IMG/VR virus record: IMGVR_UViG_3300025929_000050
Span: 1 to 23,527 of that record
DNA from: a virus
DNA: 23,527 nt
Reading direction: 5' to 3' (one strand)
Positions 15,390 to 22,994 of the stretch are shown here, in pieces (positions within the stretch are counted from its first letter, which is position 1; the number at the start of each line of letters is the position of its first letter). Made by a program: the position numbers and the translations under genes. The notes under the pieces are model-generated. The model made no database searches. It saw only the letters and a list, made by a program, of their open reading frames with translations, and had not been told where the DNA came from.

Positions 15390-16786
15390 GCCGCCTCTGC
15401 CAGCGGCACCACGAACGCGCCGTAGTCTCTGGCAAGTCGCGCGATGGCGTGCTGCCAGTCCTTCTCGCCCTTGGCCTGCCGGTACAGCTTCACGGAGTCG
15501 CGCGGGTACCAGACGATGCCATCGTTATCGTATCCGTAGCGCCACGCCGGTTGCGCATTGACCAGCACCGAGGCTTTCTTGCCGAGCGCGCCGCAGACAT
15601 GGGCCACGGTCGTGGTCACGGTGACGACGTGATCCAGTTCGGAAATCAGCGCGACGGTCTCGTCGTAGTCGCCGTCGTTGTCCAGATTCGGAACGTGAAC
15701 CTGCTCGCGGTTATCGATGTTCCAGCGCGCGATCTCCAGTCCCACATCCTGATAGGCCAGATTGATGAACGAGCCGCCCCGCTTGAACACGGGGGCTAGT
15801 TCTTCGAGCTTGATCGAACGCGCAAGGTGATTGGTGCGCGGAATGCCGCCGCGCCAGGCGACGCCAATCCATGGCTTCGGGAATTGCTCCAACCACGCGC
15901 GCCACTTCTGCGCCTTCTCCGGGTCCGCCGTGATGTACGGAACGCGCGGAAAGTCGGCGTCGATCTTGCGGTAGTAGGTCCCAAGCCACGAGATATGCAC
16001 ATGCGCGTCGATCTGATACTTGCGCGGCCACGTGAGACCGCCCTTCGTGTCCAGCGTGTCGTATACGTCGATTGCTGGCCAATTCCGGCGGAACAGGGGC
16101 GCCAGTCTCGTATTCGTCTCGACGATGACCTTCTTGCAGTCGCGGACGAGTTCGGGGAGACATTGCGCGAACATAATCATGTCGCCCAAGCCCTGATCGG
16201 CCTGCACGACGACGGTCTGGCCCTTGCTCCCATCCCAGGTCGGCTCCTCCCGCTCGGGCGGGTTGTAAACGCGGATGGTCAGCTTGTCGCCGTACAGGTA
16301 AGCCGAATCCTTCCAGCCCTCGGCCCAGCGGCCTAGTGACAGATTGCCGAAAGCGCGCGCAATTCGCGCGATAGGATTCGCATCAGCGAGAGCCAGCGCC
16401 TTGTCCGCCCACTCAACGGCCTCGCGCGCCTTTCCTTGCTGGACATAGCCCGCGGCAATATTGGCCGGCGGCTGCGCATCCTGCGGCAGCGTCTTGTGGA
16501 CGTGCAGGAAGGCTTCGCGGGCATCGTCATACTGATGCGTGTCGTGCAAACAAGAGCCGAAGTGCATCCAGATATTGGGAATCTTCCGCTCGCGCGCCAA
16601 TGCTCTGCGAAACAGTTGCAGGGCGATGCCGACGTGCCCCATCTGGCGCATGATGCAGCCGGCCAGATACAGCAGTTGCGGCTGATCGGGGTGATCGTTG
16701 AGCATTTCCGCGACTTGCGGCCATGCCTTGGTGTATTCCTCGCGTTCCACCCAATTGAAGCATTGCTTGATCCTGCTATCGATCAT
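15386..16786 (-). CDS. TPR-glycosyltransferase fusion, GT9/GT41-like
   Basis: The 466-aa product has tetratricopeptide-like helix pairs over residues about 2-165 (for example YLAGCIMRQMGHVGIALQLFRRAL and AAGYVQQGKAREAVEWADKAL). A GT-B catalytic part follows: QADQGLGDMIMFAQCLPEL (195-213), WIGVAWRGG (306-314), HVVTVTTTVAHVCGALGK (386-403) and GYDNDGIVWYPRD (418-430). This combination resembles O-GlcNAc transferase-like and heptosyltransferase-like proteins. TPRs often bind a protein acceptor, so a protein-modifying role is possible, but it is inferred. Its position right after the capsid module is unusual. It begins 11 nt inside the previous gene. Confidence 0.85.
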   Translation of the reverse strand: MIDSRIKQCFNWVEREEYTKAWPQVAEMLNDHPDQPQLLYLAGCIMRQMGHVGIALQLFRRALARERKIPNIWMHFGSCLHDTHQYDDAREAFLHVHKTLPQDAQPPANIAAGYVQQGKAREAVEWADKALALADANPIARIARAFGNLSLGRWAEGWKDSAYLYGDKLTIRVYNPPEREEPTWDGSKGQTVVVQADQGLGDMIMFAQCLPELVRDCKKVIVETNTRLAPLFRRNWPAIDVYDTLDTKGGLTWPRKYQIDAHVHISWLGTYYRKIDADFPRVPYITADPEKAQKWRAWLEQFPKPWIGVAWRGGIPRTNHLARSIKLEELAPVFKRGGSFINLAYQDVGLEIARWNIDNREQVHVPNLDNDGDYDETVALISELDHVVTVTTTVAHVCGALGKKASVLVNAQPAWRYGYDNDGIVWYPRDSVKLYRQAKGEKDWQHAIARLARDYGAFVVPLAEAA

Positions 16787-17108
16787 GGTGATACGAGGTG
16801 GTCTTGCAATAGGCGTAGTCGGGACTGTTGAGCAGCTTCATCCAGCCCTTCTTATGGTCGGGATTGGCGAAATTGACGCCGTATTTGGTGAGCCATTCCA
16901 TCTGCACGATGACCGGCACGCGGGCATAGCGCGCCCATTCTTCCTTGGCGCCGCGGCGGTGCGCCTCTTCGTCGAGCCGATCCAAGCGGTTGGCTTCCAG
17001 AATCGCGGAAGCGTCCTGGTGATAGCCGATGTAGGTCTGATCGCTCGCGTGGTCGTACTCGAACGTCGTGGTGAGCCCGGTAAACGGGTCGTAGTCGATC
17101 TCTTTCAA
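16776..17108 (-). CDS. Small conserved phage protein of unknown function
   Basis: The 110-aa product opens KEIDYDPFTGLTTTFEYDHASDQTYIGYHQDASAILEANR-like sequence, an all-beta start, and continues with EEWARYARVPVIVQMEWLTKYGVNF, a Trp/Tyr-rich helix, and a C-terminal LNSPDYAYCKTT segment. I recall similar proteins next to capsid genes of short-tailed phages, without a known role. The start proposed is TTG (17106-17108); no ATG or GTG is available and no ribosome binding site is seen. The frame continues upstream without a stop to the major capsid TAG, 17 codons before, so another start or readthrough cannot be ruled out. Confidence 0.65.
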   Translation of the reverse strand: MKEIDYDPFTGLTTTFEYDHASDQTYIGYHQDASAILEANRLDRLDEEAHRRGAKEEWARYARVPVIVQMEWLTKYGVNFANPDHKKGWMKLLNSPDYAYCKTTSYHHDR

Positions 17109-17111
17109 GCG

Positions 17112-17139
17112 AAAACCGGCGAGGATTGCTCCCCGCCGG
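17112..17139 (-). terminator. Hairpin with GCAA loop after the major capsid gene
   Basis: On the minus strand, a 10-bp stem (CCGGCGGGGA with TCCTCGCCGG, one G-U pair) closes a GCAA tetraloop and is followed by TTTT and CGC. It lies between the capsid stop and the next gene. It fits an intrinsic terminator or attenuator that would leave capsid mRNA abundant and downstream transcripts fewer. The U tract is only four, so leakage or an RNA-stabilising role is plausible. Confidence 0.7.
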
Positions 17140-17150
17140 CCGAGTGGTTG

Positions 17151-18119
17151 CTAGTTGACGTTGGTCAGCTTGGTATTCGCCGTCGGCGTGGTCGCCACCA
17201 GCGTGTACTCCCCGACCAGCATGCGCTTCTCGCTGTCGCCGGACTTGGCGATGTTCTCCATGTGGATCGGGTCTAGCCAAGCCACCGCCCAGGTGGACAT
17301 ATCCAGGCAGAGAACGGCCGAGGCCCGCATGTAGCGCGACAGTTGAATCTTGTGCGAGCCATAGGACGAGACGTAGATGTCCGCCGCGCCCACGATCGCC
17401 GCCTGATCCCCCGCCGCCACGTTGCGGAAGCGCGTCGCCTGACCCGTAAAGGCGTCCGACTTGTTCTTCAGCGTCGGCGATAGCAGGATCACGTCCGTCT
17501 CGCCGCCCTGACTCCACGCCTGCAACAGCGCGTTCTTCAGATCGGATTCGATGAACGCCGTAGCCGTGCCGTCCGTACCCGCCGTCGATGCCAGTCCCGA
17601 AACCGGGGCGGGCGTCGTGTTGGTCGTGACTCCAGCCGCCGCTACGTCGTTGACCGTGTAAATCCACGTCTCAACAGCAGCAGCCGAACGCGGGCTGGCC
17701 GAGGTACCGGCCGAGGCCACTTCCTTCGACAGCAGATGGCTCTCGATGTCGCGCTTGATGCTCTTGCCCTTCATCACCGTCTGGTAGGCCAGCTCTTCCT
17801 TGCGCCCGGCGGTGTTGACCTTGTTCGCGGTGCGCGTGATTACGAAGTCCTTGCGCGCGATCTGCGCGTAGTTCTTCAGCCGGCTCGTCGGATTGATGAC
17901 CTGCGCCGAGAAGTCGTCGCCTTCCGTGTACTTGTTGGTGGATGACGGCGTGTCGAGGTGATCCGTCTGCCATTCATGCAGGACCGTTTTCGCGGTCTTG
18001 CGGCCCGCGTTGGTGAAGAAGTACGTCTCCATCGGGCTGATGTTGTAGATGATGTCTTCCAGGTCTTCGCGAACGCCGACCTGGTTGTAGACCTGAAACA
18101 CACCTGTTGGGGTGCCCAT
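17151..18119 (-). CDS. Major capsid protein, DUF5309/SU10-type
   Basis: The 322-aa product matches the DUF5309 head-protein plan. The N-terminal arm reads VREDLEDIIYNISPMETYFFTNAGRK, followed by VLHEWQTDHLDTPSSTNKYTEGDDF and LKNYAQIARKDFVITRTANKVNTAGRKEELAYQ. The C-terminal half contains DVILLSPTLKNKSDAF and WAVAWLDPIHMENIAKSGDSEKRMLVGEYTL. Members have the HK97 capsid fold and assemble the icosahedral shell. Gene order (scaffold before it) fits. The ATG has a good ribosome site, AAGGAG, 6 nt upstream, and a small GNRA-loop hairpin just before that. The gene ends in TAG. Confidence 0.93.
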   Translation of the reverse strand: MGTPTGVFQVYNQVGVREDLEDIIYNISPMETYFFTNAGRKTAKTVLHEWQTDHLDTPSSTNKYTEGDDFSAQVINPTSRLKNYAQIARKDFVITRTANKVNTAGRKEELAYQTVMKGKSIKRDIESHLLSKEVASAGTSASPRSAAAVETWIYTVNDVAAAGVTTNTTPAPVSGLASTAGTDGTATAFIESDLKNALLQAWSQGGETDVILLSPTLKNKSDAFTGQATRFRNVAAGDQAAIVGAADIYVSSYGSHKIQLSRYMRASAVLCLDMSTWAVAWLDPIHMENIAKSGDSEKRMLVGEYTLVATTPTANTKLTNVN

Positions 18120-18132
18120 TGCACGCTCCTTG

Positions 18133-18146
18133 ACGCCTCACGGCGT
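18133..18146 (-). promoter_or_regulatory. GNRA-loop hairpin in the capsid gene leader
   Basis: The minus strand reads ACGCC-GTGA-GGCGT, a perfect 5-bp stem with a GTGA (GNRA) tetraloop. It touches the scaffold stop codon and ends 13 nt before the capsid ATG, just before AAGGAG. The scaffold leader carries a similar hairpin with the same loop and one covarying base pair. A role in translation or mRNA processing is inferred. Confidence 0.5.
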
Positions 18147-19135
18147 TATTTCATGCGGTTGAGTAGTAGCGCCGCCGCGTCCCTCACGTCTCCGGTCTTG
18201 CGGAGGCGTTGGGTGAGCGCCTGGGACTTGTCGGCCTGTGCCGAATCGCCCTGCGCCGCACCCGGACGTGTTACCGGGGGTGCCGTTCTCAGTTGTTTGA
18301 CTTTTTCGCTTTTGGCCTTTTGCAGCCGATCGTATTGCATCGCCTTGTACGCGATGGCTACCGAGAACGAGTCGTTCATGCGGTCAACGGCCTGTTCGGG
18401 GACGCCCGAGGTCACCAGATATTCCCTGATGTCTCTGGCTGCTTTCTCGAACACCGCCTGATCCCGAAACGCCGGGATACGCTCGCGCAGTTTCACCGCC
18501 TCTTGCTGAGTGGTTTGCTCAGTGAGGGCCTGTTGACGCTGTGCGACGTACTGGCGTTTCTGCTGGAACTGCCCGACTGCCTGCTGGTAGTTGTTCACGA
18601 TCACGTCGTACTGCGCGCGCCACCGCGGATAACCTTGCGGATCGTCCGTGGCGAGCTTTACCCAATCGACGTTTTGGTACTGCTTGAGCTGCGCTTCTGC
18701 GGCCGTGACGAGGGCGAGGTCCTGGGCAAGCAAAGGCTGCACTTGCTCCATTTCCTGCACCATGCGCACACGCTCCTGCACCTGCCGCTGTGTTTCGGCA
18801 AGGGCCTGCGTCTTCTGCGTATAGTCGAACCCCTGTTGCGCGAGTCGGATCGTTTCCTCGCGGGTCAGCTTCTTCTGTTGCCCGTTGTGGACGATCTCGA
18901 ACGCCTCAACCGCTGACTGCTCGGAAGGAGCGTCGGACTCTAGATCGTCCGGCGTCAGTTCATCCGTGGCTGGGTCTTGTGGCTGTTCTGCTGCTTGGGC
19001 CTGTTCCGGTTCCGACTTCTGCTCGACTTCTTCCGCTTGATCCGTATCGAATTGCGTCAGAAAGTTCTGCATGCGCGTCTGGACATCCGGCGCCGCCTGC
19101 TCGACTCCCGTTGCCGGGGTGGTCTGCTCTGGCAT
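18146..19135 (-). CDS. Scaffolding protein
   Basis: The 329-aa product has the features of a phage scaffold. The N terminus is acidic and Gln/Glu/Pro-rich (residues about 30-75). The middle has long helices (GFDYTQKTQALAETQRQVQERVRMVQEMEQVQ and QQKRQYVAQRQQALTEQTTQQEAVK-like sequence) predicted to coil. The end is basic (TQRLRKTGDVRDAAALLLNRMK), which in known scaffolds binds the capsid protein. The GFDYTQKTQ segment recurs in scaffolds of this type. It guides capsid assembly and leaves before or during packaging. The ATG is preceded by GAGGTAGGAA and a GNRA-loop hairpin. Confidence 0.85.
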   Translation of the reverse strand: MPEQTTPATGVEQAAPDVQTRMQNFLTQFDTDQAEEVEQKSEPEQAQAAEQPQDPATDELTPDDLESDAPSEQSAVEAFEIVHNGQQKKLTREETIRLAQQGFDYTQKTQALAETQRQVQERVRMVQEMEQVQPLLAQDLALVTAAEAQLKQYQNVDWVKLATDDPQGYPRWRAQYDVIVNNYQQAVGQFQQKRQYVAQRQQALTEQTTQQEAVKLRERIPAFRDQAVFEKAARDIREYLVTSGVPEQAVDRMNDSFSVAIAYKAMQYDRLQKAKSEKVKQLRTAPPVTRPGAAQGDSAQADKSQALTQRLRKTGDVRDAAALLLNRMK

Positions 19136-19154
19136 TTCCTACCTCAATTGTTGC

Positions 19155-19174
19155 GGTACGTCTCACGACGTTCC
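19155..19174 (-). promoter_or_regulatory. GNRA-loop hairpin in the scaffold gene leader
   Basis: The minus strand reads GGAACGTC-GTGA-GACGTACC. The stem is 8 positions with one A-A mismatch and the loop is GTGA. It sits in the 62-nt gap before scaffold, ending 19 nt ahead of the ATG. Its core, ACGTC-GTGA-GACGT, matches the hairpin before the capsid gene with a compensatory change. A second weak CCCC/GGGG stem lies nearby at about 19183-19195. Confidence 0.5.
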
Positions 19175-19197
19175 TGTGTTGGCCCCTTCTCGGGGAA

Positions 19198-19512
19198 TTA
19201 CGCGCGCCGCAGAATCCGCTCTTTAAGCGTCCGCTGGCGTTCTATTTCCATCGCCGCCATCGTTCCCGAGGCGAGCACGTTTTCCATGTACTTGCGCGCC
19301 ATGCCGATGGCGATCAGCAAGTCGTTCAATCGGCCGCGTTTATCGGTGGGAAGATCGGCCATTTCCAGTTGCGTCAGAATCCGCTCGCGGATGGCCTGAT
19401 ACGCTTCCTTGTAAATGCCGTTTTCCAGGACCGCGCGGGCCTCTTCGCCGCGCCGCTCTTCATTCACCGGCTGATTCCCCGGCTGATTCCTTCGCTTCGG
19501 CTTCCTGTCCAT
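19198..19512 (-). CDS. Small helical protein between portal and scaffold
   Basis: The 104-aa product starts basic and Pro/Asn-rich (residues 1-18), then is helical and charged: RGEEARAVLENGIYKEAYQAIRERILTQLEM, RLNDLLIAIGMARKYMENVLASGTMAAMEI. I recall similar short helical proteins encoded next to portal genes in many tailed phages, with no settled function. It overlaps the 3' end of the portal gene by 53 nt, covering the portal's Glu/Ser/Gly-rich C terminus. It may help capsid or portal assembly, which is inferred from its place only. Confidence 0.75.
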   Translation of the reverse strand: MDRKPKRRNQPGNQPVNEERRGEEARAVLENGIYKEAYQAIRERILTQLEMADLPTDKRGRLNDLLIAIGMARKYMENVLASGTMAAMEIERQRTLKERILRRA

Positions 19513-21733
19513 CGTCGTAGGCCTTGGTGATGCGGGCTACTTCGATGGCGGACGCGGCCTTAATATGCGCGATCTGAATCTGCGTCTGCTGCTCGCGGTC
19601 GTGACGTATGTTGTCGAGCTCCAGTTGCATCTTTGCCTTGGCGAGATCGAGTTCGGCATTCGTGGCGATCTTGTTCTGCTGCACCTGCATGTCGGCTTGG
19701 GCGCGGGCCTGTTCGGTCTGTGCGTCGGCCTGCGCCTTCACCTGCGCCAACTGCGCATCGGACTGGCTCTTGACCTGCGCGATCTGGGCGTCGGATTGCA
19801 CCTTCATCTGCGCCGACTGCATGCTCGCCTGCGCCTTGATCTGCTCGGCCTGCACAATCGGATTCGGTTGCTGCGGCGGGGGAATCGGCTTGCCGTCCGG
19901 TCCCTTCGGCGGCTCATGGATGAATTTGTCCGCGAACTTGTAACCGGCGGACTTGAATATCTCGGAAATGAAATTGAACATTTCCTCGGGGCCCGCAAGT
20001 CCCATGCCCATTGCTATCTGCATCACCTGCGACAGCGCTTGCAGCTTGCCTAATTGCGCCTCCGGTGTTCCGGTTCCAAGACCGACGCTGATGCTGAAGT
20101 CAGTGCGCTTGGTCCATTCGCGCGGGTTGACCGGCGTCCAGTTGCCCTTAAGTTTGATCTGAAGCGGCTTGGTGCTGTGCTTCAGCGCCAAGGCATGAAC
20201 GATCAGGAACAGGTCCTTGAAGCCGCTGGCCAGCGTGCGGGCAATGAGTTCGATGCGCTGATTAGCTGCCGACTGCATCGCCTGCACGCCAGTGGCGGTC
20301 TTGTTGAGCGTGTTCGCGTCCAGGCCGGCGGAGAAGCCCTGTGTCGTAACCCCGGTCCGCTGCTCGTTGACCGTCGCCATATATTCCAGAGCGCCCAGGA
20401 TGGTCTGCCCCGCATCGGGGGTAACAATCGGGAAGATCGCCGCCTGCGGATCGCCTTCGACGCGGACAATCTGTCCCGGCCGGCTGACCAACAAGTCCTC
20501 CAATGTCACCTTCGATACATCGATCGCGACGCGTCCCGAGTGTTGCAGGAACAGGCCGTCGATCAGTTGCCGCATCAGCATCGTCTTGACGACGCCGATG
20601 TCGTCGATCAGGTCGTAGACCGACACCCCGATATGGCTGTGCGGGTAGATGATCGGGCTAAAGGCGGCGAACGGGATGATGTCCGCCTGCTCCTTCAGGA
20701 TCACCGTCGCGTAGCCGTGGATGATGCACACCCGCCACAGCTGCGGCTTGCCGGTGTTGCGCAAGTCGATGCGGATGTAGGTGTCCTTGAACGTGACCAC
20801 GCGCCGCGCAGGATCTGGCGTCGAATCCTCTTCGAGGCTCGTTTCCTGGAAGCGCTGTCGCTCGATCGCCTCCTGACTGATATCGTTGACGCCGGTGGCG
20901 ACATCATCGGGAATGTCGAAGCCTTCCGACCGAAGCTGGCCGATCGAGACGCGGCGGCGCCACTGCACAAAGTCGGCGTCCAACAGACTTGTCCAGCGGT
21001 GATTGCGGCTGACGATCATCTCGTCGGGCGGGATCGACTCCACCGCGACGTATTCCTCGCACGTCTTCTTCTCGACACGCACGTCGTGCAGCATTGGAGG
21101 CTGGGAAGGCTGCGGCGAGACGCCCGGCGCGCCCATCATCGACATAGGCGCTTGGCTGGGCGCGACTCCCGGAAGGGGGACAGGAGGCGCCGCATAGTCC
21201 ATCATCGGCGGCGACGGATCGGGGTATTCGCTGTGCTCGACGATCTCGACTTCATCGTCCTGCATGAGCATGGCGGCTTCTTCGTCGCTCAAGCCCTTGT
21301 AGGTCTCCACCATCGTGTCGTAGCGGGACTGCCAATAGCCGACGATGTAGCCGTTCTTCAGCAGCAACGCGTCTCTTAAGGTTGCGTTGATCTGGCTGAA
21401 GAGGTCGTTCTTCGCTTCCAGATACCAATTGCAGACATCGGTCTCGACTTCCGCCGCGGCTTCGTCCTGCGGGCCCCTGGGCTCGAACTTGCCGATGTCA
21501 TCGCCGCCCAGATAGATGCGGATCAGGCTCGGCATGATCCATTCGATGGTGTCGAGCACCGACTTATCGACGATCTGTGAACGGCCTTCTATTTCATTGC
21601 CCATCGGCGCCCCGCGATAACGGTCCAAGGCGGTGGCGCGCTCCTTCTGCAACTCACTCGATTTTTCGCCGAGCGAAATAGCCTCCTCTGACTCGATCGC
21701 GGCGATGAGTTCCGAGTCGGTTAGCTTGGGCAA
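19460..21733 (-). CDS. Portal protein with long C-terminal coiled coil
   Basis: The 757-aa product starts with a TTG one nucleotide after the terminase stop. The N-terminal half matches P22/SU10-type portals: ALDRYRGAPMGNEIEGRSQIVDKSVLDTIEWIMPSL (36-70), an NLRDALLLKNGYI-like helix, and later DIIPFAAFSPIIYPHSHIGVSVYDLI. The portal forms the 12-subunit ring at one vertex through which DNA enters and leaves. A Pro-rich stretch (about 171-213) looks like an inserted flexible loop. Residues 628-737 are ten consecutive 11-residue units rich in Gln and Ala, predicting a long helical barrel like that of the P22 portal. The C-terminal end is Glu/Ser/Gly-rich. Confidence 0.92.
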   Translation of the reverse strand: MPKLTDSELIAAIESEEAISLGEKSSELQKERATALDRYRGAPMGNEIEGRSQIVDKSVLDTIEWIMPSLIRIYLGGDDIGKFEPRGPQDEAAAEVETDVCNWYLEAKNDLFSQINATLRDALLLKNGYIVGYWQSRYDTMVETYKGLSDEEAAMLMQDDEVEIVEHSEYPDPSPPMMDYAAPPVPLPGVAPSQAPMSMMGAPGVSPQPSQPPMLHDVRVEKKTCEEYVAVESIPPDEMIVSRNHRWTSLLDADFVQWRRRVSIGQLRSEGFDIPDDVATGVNDISQEAIERQRFQETSLEEDSTPDPARRVVTFKDTYIRIDLRNTGKPQLWRVCIIHGYATVILKEQADIIPFAAFSPIIYPHSHIGVSVYDLIDDIGVVKTMLMRQLIDGLFLQHSGRVAIDVSKVTLEDLLVSRPGQIVRVEGDPQAAIFPIVTPDAGQTILGALEYMATVNEQRTGVTTQGFSAGLDANTLNKTATGVQAMQSAANQRIELIARTLASGFKDLFLIVHALALKHSTKPLQIKLKGNWTPVNPREWTKRTDFSISVGLGTGTPEAQLGKLQALSQVMQIAMGMGLAGPEEMFNFISEIFKSAGYKFADKFIHEPPKGPDGKPIPPPQQPNPIVQAEQIKAQASMQSAQMKVQSDAQIAQVKSQSDAQLAQVKAQADAQTEQARAQADMQVQQNKIATNAELDLAKAKMQLELDNIRHDREQQTQIQIAHIKAASAIEVARITKAYDDGQEAEAKESAGESAGE
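19523..19852 (-). repeat. Ten 33-bp (11-residue) coding units at the portal C terminus
   Basis: Portal codons 628-737 read as ten successive 11-mers, the clearest being QSAQMKVQSDA, QIAQVKSQSDA, QLAQVKAQADA and QTEQARAQADM. The later ones diverge in sequence but keep the register, with small or hydrophobic residues at fixed places. Spacing of 11 is the hendecad period of near-straight, right-handed coiled coils. The four clear copies share about 33-bp DNA similarity. Confidence 0.8.
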
Positions 21734-21734
21734 G

Positions 21735-22994
21735 TCAGACGATTCCTTGGTTTGGATAGACGATAGGTTTCACAGGGGCACGTTCTTTCATGGCGATGGC
21801 CGCATAGCGAAATGCATCCGCGCCATGGCTCGCCCAGTCGTGGACGGGCTCCGATCGCAATTCACCCGTGCGCGTGTTTTCCTCGCGCCGGTAGTTCTGC
21901 AAGGCTTCGATTCCTTGCTTGCACTTGACTTGATCGAACCAGCAGCGCTTGAGAAACAGGCGCGCGGCCTCGATGCCGTCGTCGAGCTTCATCGGCTTGC
22001 AAATATCGACGCGCACGCCGAGGCTTTGCAATATCTCGACGCGGCTGCGACCCGATCCCAACTCGCGGACCTCGGCGTCGTGCGGAAGCGTGTGTCTTCC
22101 CCACGTGTACGGCTTGGCGTTGAGCACGTTGACGTAATGGCCGAGGGCCTCGCCGGACGCCTCGTAATAGTCGATGCAGCGGGCCTCGTTGTTGGTCATC
22201 TGCACGAACCAGATCGCCGTCGAGTCGCCCATGCCCAAATCCCACGCGGTATGCACGGGAATGGATGGCTCCCACGCCACGGACTTAATCCGACCTTCGG
22301 AGCGTAGATACGCGAACTCGCGGGTAAAGATCGCGCCCCTGACACTCGCCTCGAAGCTGCACTCGTATTCCTGCGCGTACTCGTCCTCGGACATAGACTG
22401 GCGCGCGCTGTCCAATTCCTTCTGTGGAATAATTCCCGTCTGGCTGGCCTTGTACTCGGCCAGGAACCAGTCGGGATTGGTGGCGGCGTAGTCGCGCAAC
22501 TCCCAAAACGCGTTCTTGCCATTGGGCGTGCCGATGAACATCGCCCAGCCCATGCGGTCGGACAGGGCCGGTCTTAGGACTTCCGTCCATACCTTGCCCT
22601 GCATCAGGCCGAACTCGTCGAGCACCACGCCGTCAAGATAAATGCCGCGTAATGCATCGGGATTGTCGGCGCCGAAGAGCCTCACTTGCCCCGTGTTCGG
22701 CAGATCGACCCTGAGCTCGGCTTCGTTGAACTGCGTGCCGGGCATGGGCCGCGCGTAGTGCTTGGCGTAATCCCAGGCTACCGTTTTCGCCTGCCGGTAC
22801 GTCGGCGCGATGTAGGCGAAGCGCGGCCGCTCACGGGTACAGGTGAGCGCGCCTTTCAGCAGATGATTGACCGCGAGGACCGTCTTGCCGAAGCGCCGAT
22901 GGCAGACCACAACACCAAAGCGATGGGCGTCTAGCTGGTCGTGTATGGCAATCTGAAGCGGGCGCGGCGCGTAGGGTATTTCTACGTCGATCAC
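21735..22994 (-). CDS. terL: Terminase large subunit
   Basis: This is the packaging motor ATPase and headful nuclease. I prefer the GTG start that overlaps the terS stop (GTGA), giving 419 aa; a TTG start at 23012 would add 6 residues. Walker A is CHRRFGKT, Walker B is GVVLDEF, and the coupling motif is GTPNGK; all are in the N-terminal ATPase half. The C-terminal RNase H-like nuclease shows AWDLGMGDST and the acidic HGADAFRY, which supply metal-binding aspartates. The terminase cuts concatemers and pumps DNA through the portal, whose gene follows after 1 nt. The gene order terS-terL-portal is standard. Confidence 0.95.
   Translation of the reverse strand: MIDVEIPYAPRPLQIAIHDQLDAHRFGVVVCHRRFGKTVLAVNHLLKGALTCTRERPRFAYIAPTYRQAKTVAWDYAKHYARPMPGTQFNEAELRVDLPNTGQVRLFGADNPDALRGIYLDGVVLDEFGLMQGKVWTEVLRPALSDRMGWAMFIGTPNGKNAFWELRDYAATNPDWFLAEYKASQTGIIPQKELDSARQSMSEDEYAQEYECSFEASVRGAIFTREFAYLRSEGRIKSVAWEPSIPVHTAWDLGMGDSTAIWFVQMTNNEARCIDYYEASGEALGHYVNVLNAKPYTWGRHTLPHDAEVRELGSGRSRVEILQSLGVRVDICKPMKLDDGIEAARLFLKRCWFDQVKCKQGIEALQNYRREENTRTGELRSEPVHDWASHGADAFRYAAIAMKERAPVKPIVYPNQGIV

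Noticed and set aside
548-17153. Amber (TAG) codon reassignment, suggested by two TAG codons in frame with a following gene.
   Set aside because: TAG also ends the 110-aa gene at 16776 and the LamG gene at 8142 where the following gene is in another frame, so it works as a stop here. Most genes use TGA or TAA normally.
20054-21379. A 441-codon open frame on the plus strand across the portal gene.
   Set aside because: It is antisense to a clear portal gene, is Arg/Asp/His-rich as expected from GC-rich codon shadows, and has no ribosome site or recognisable domain.
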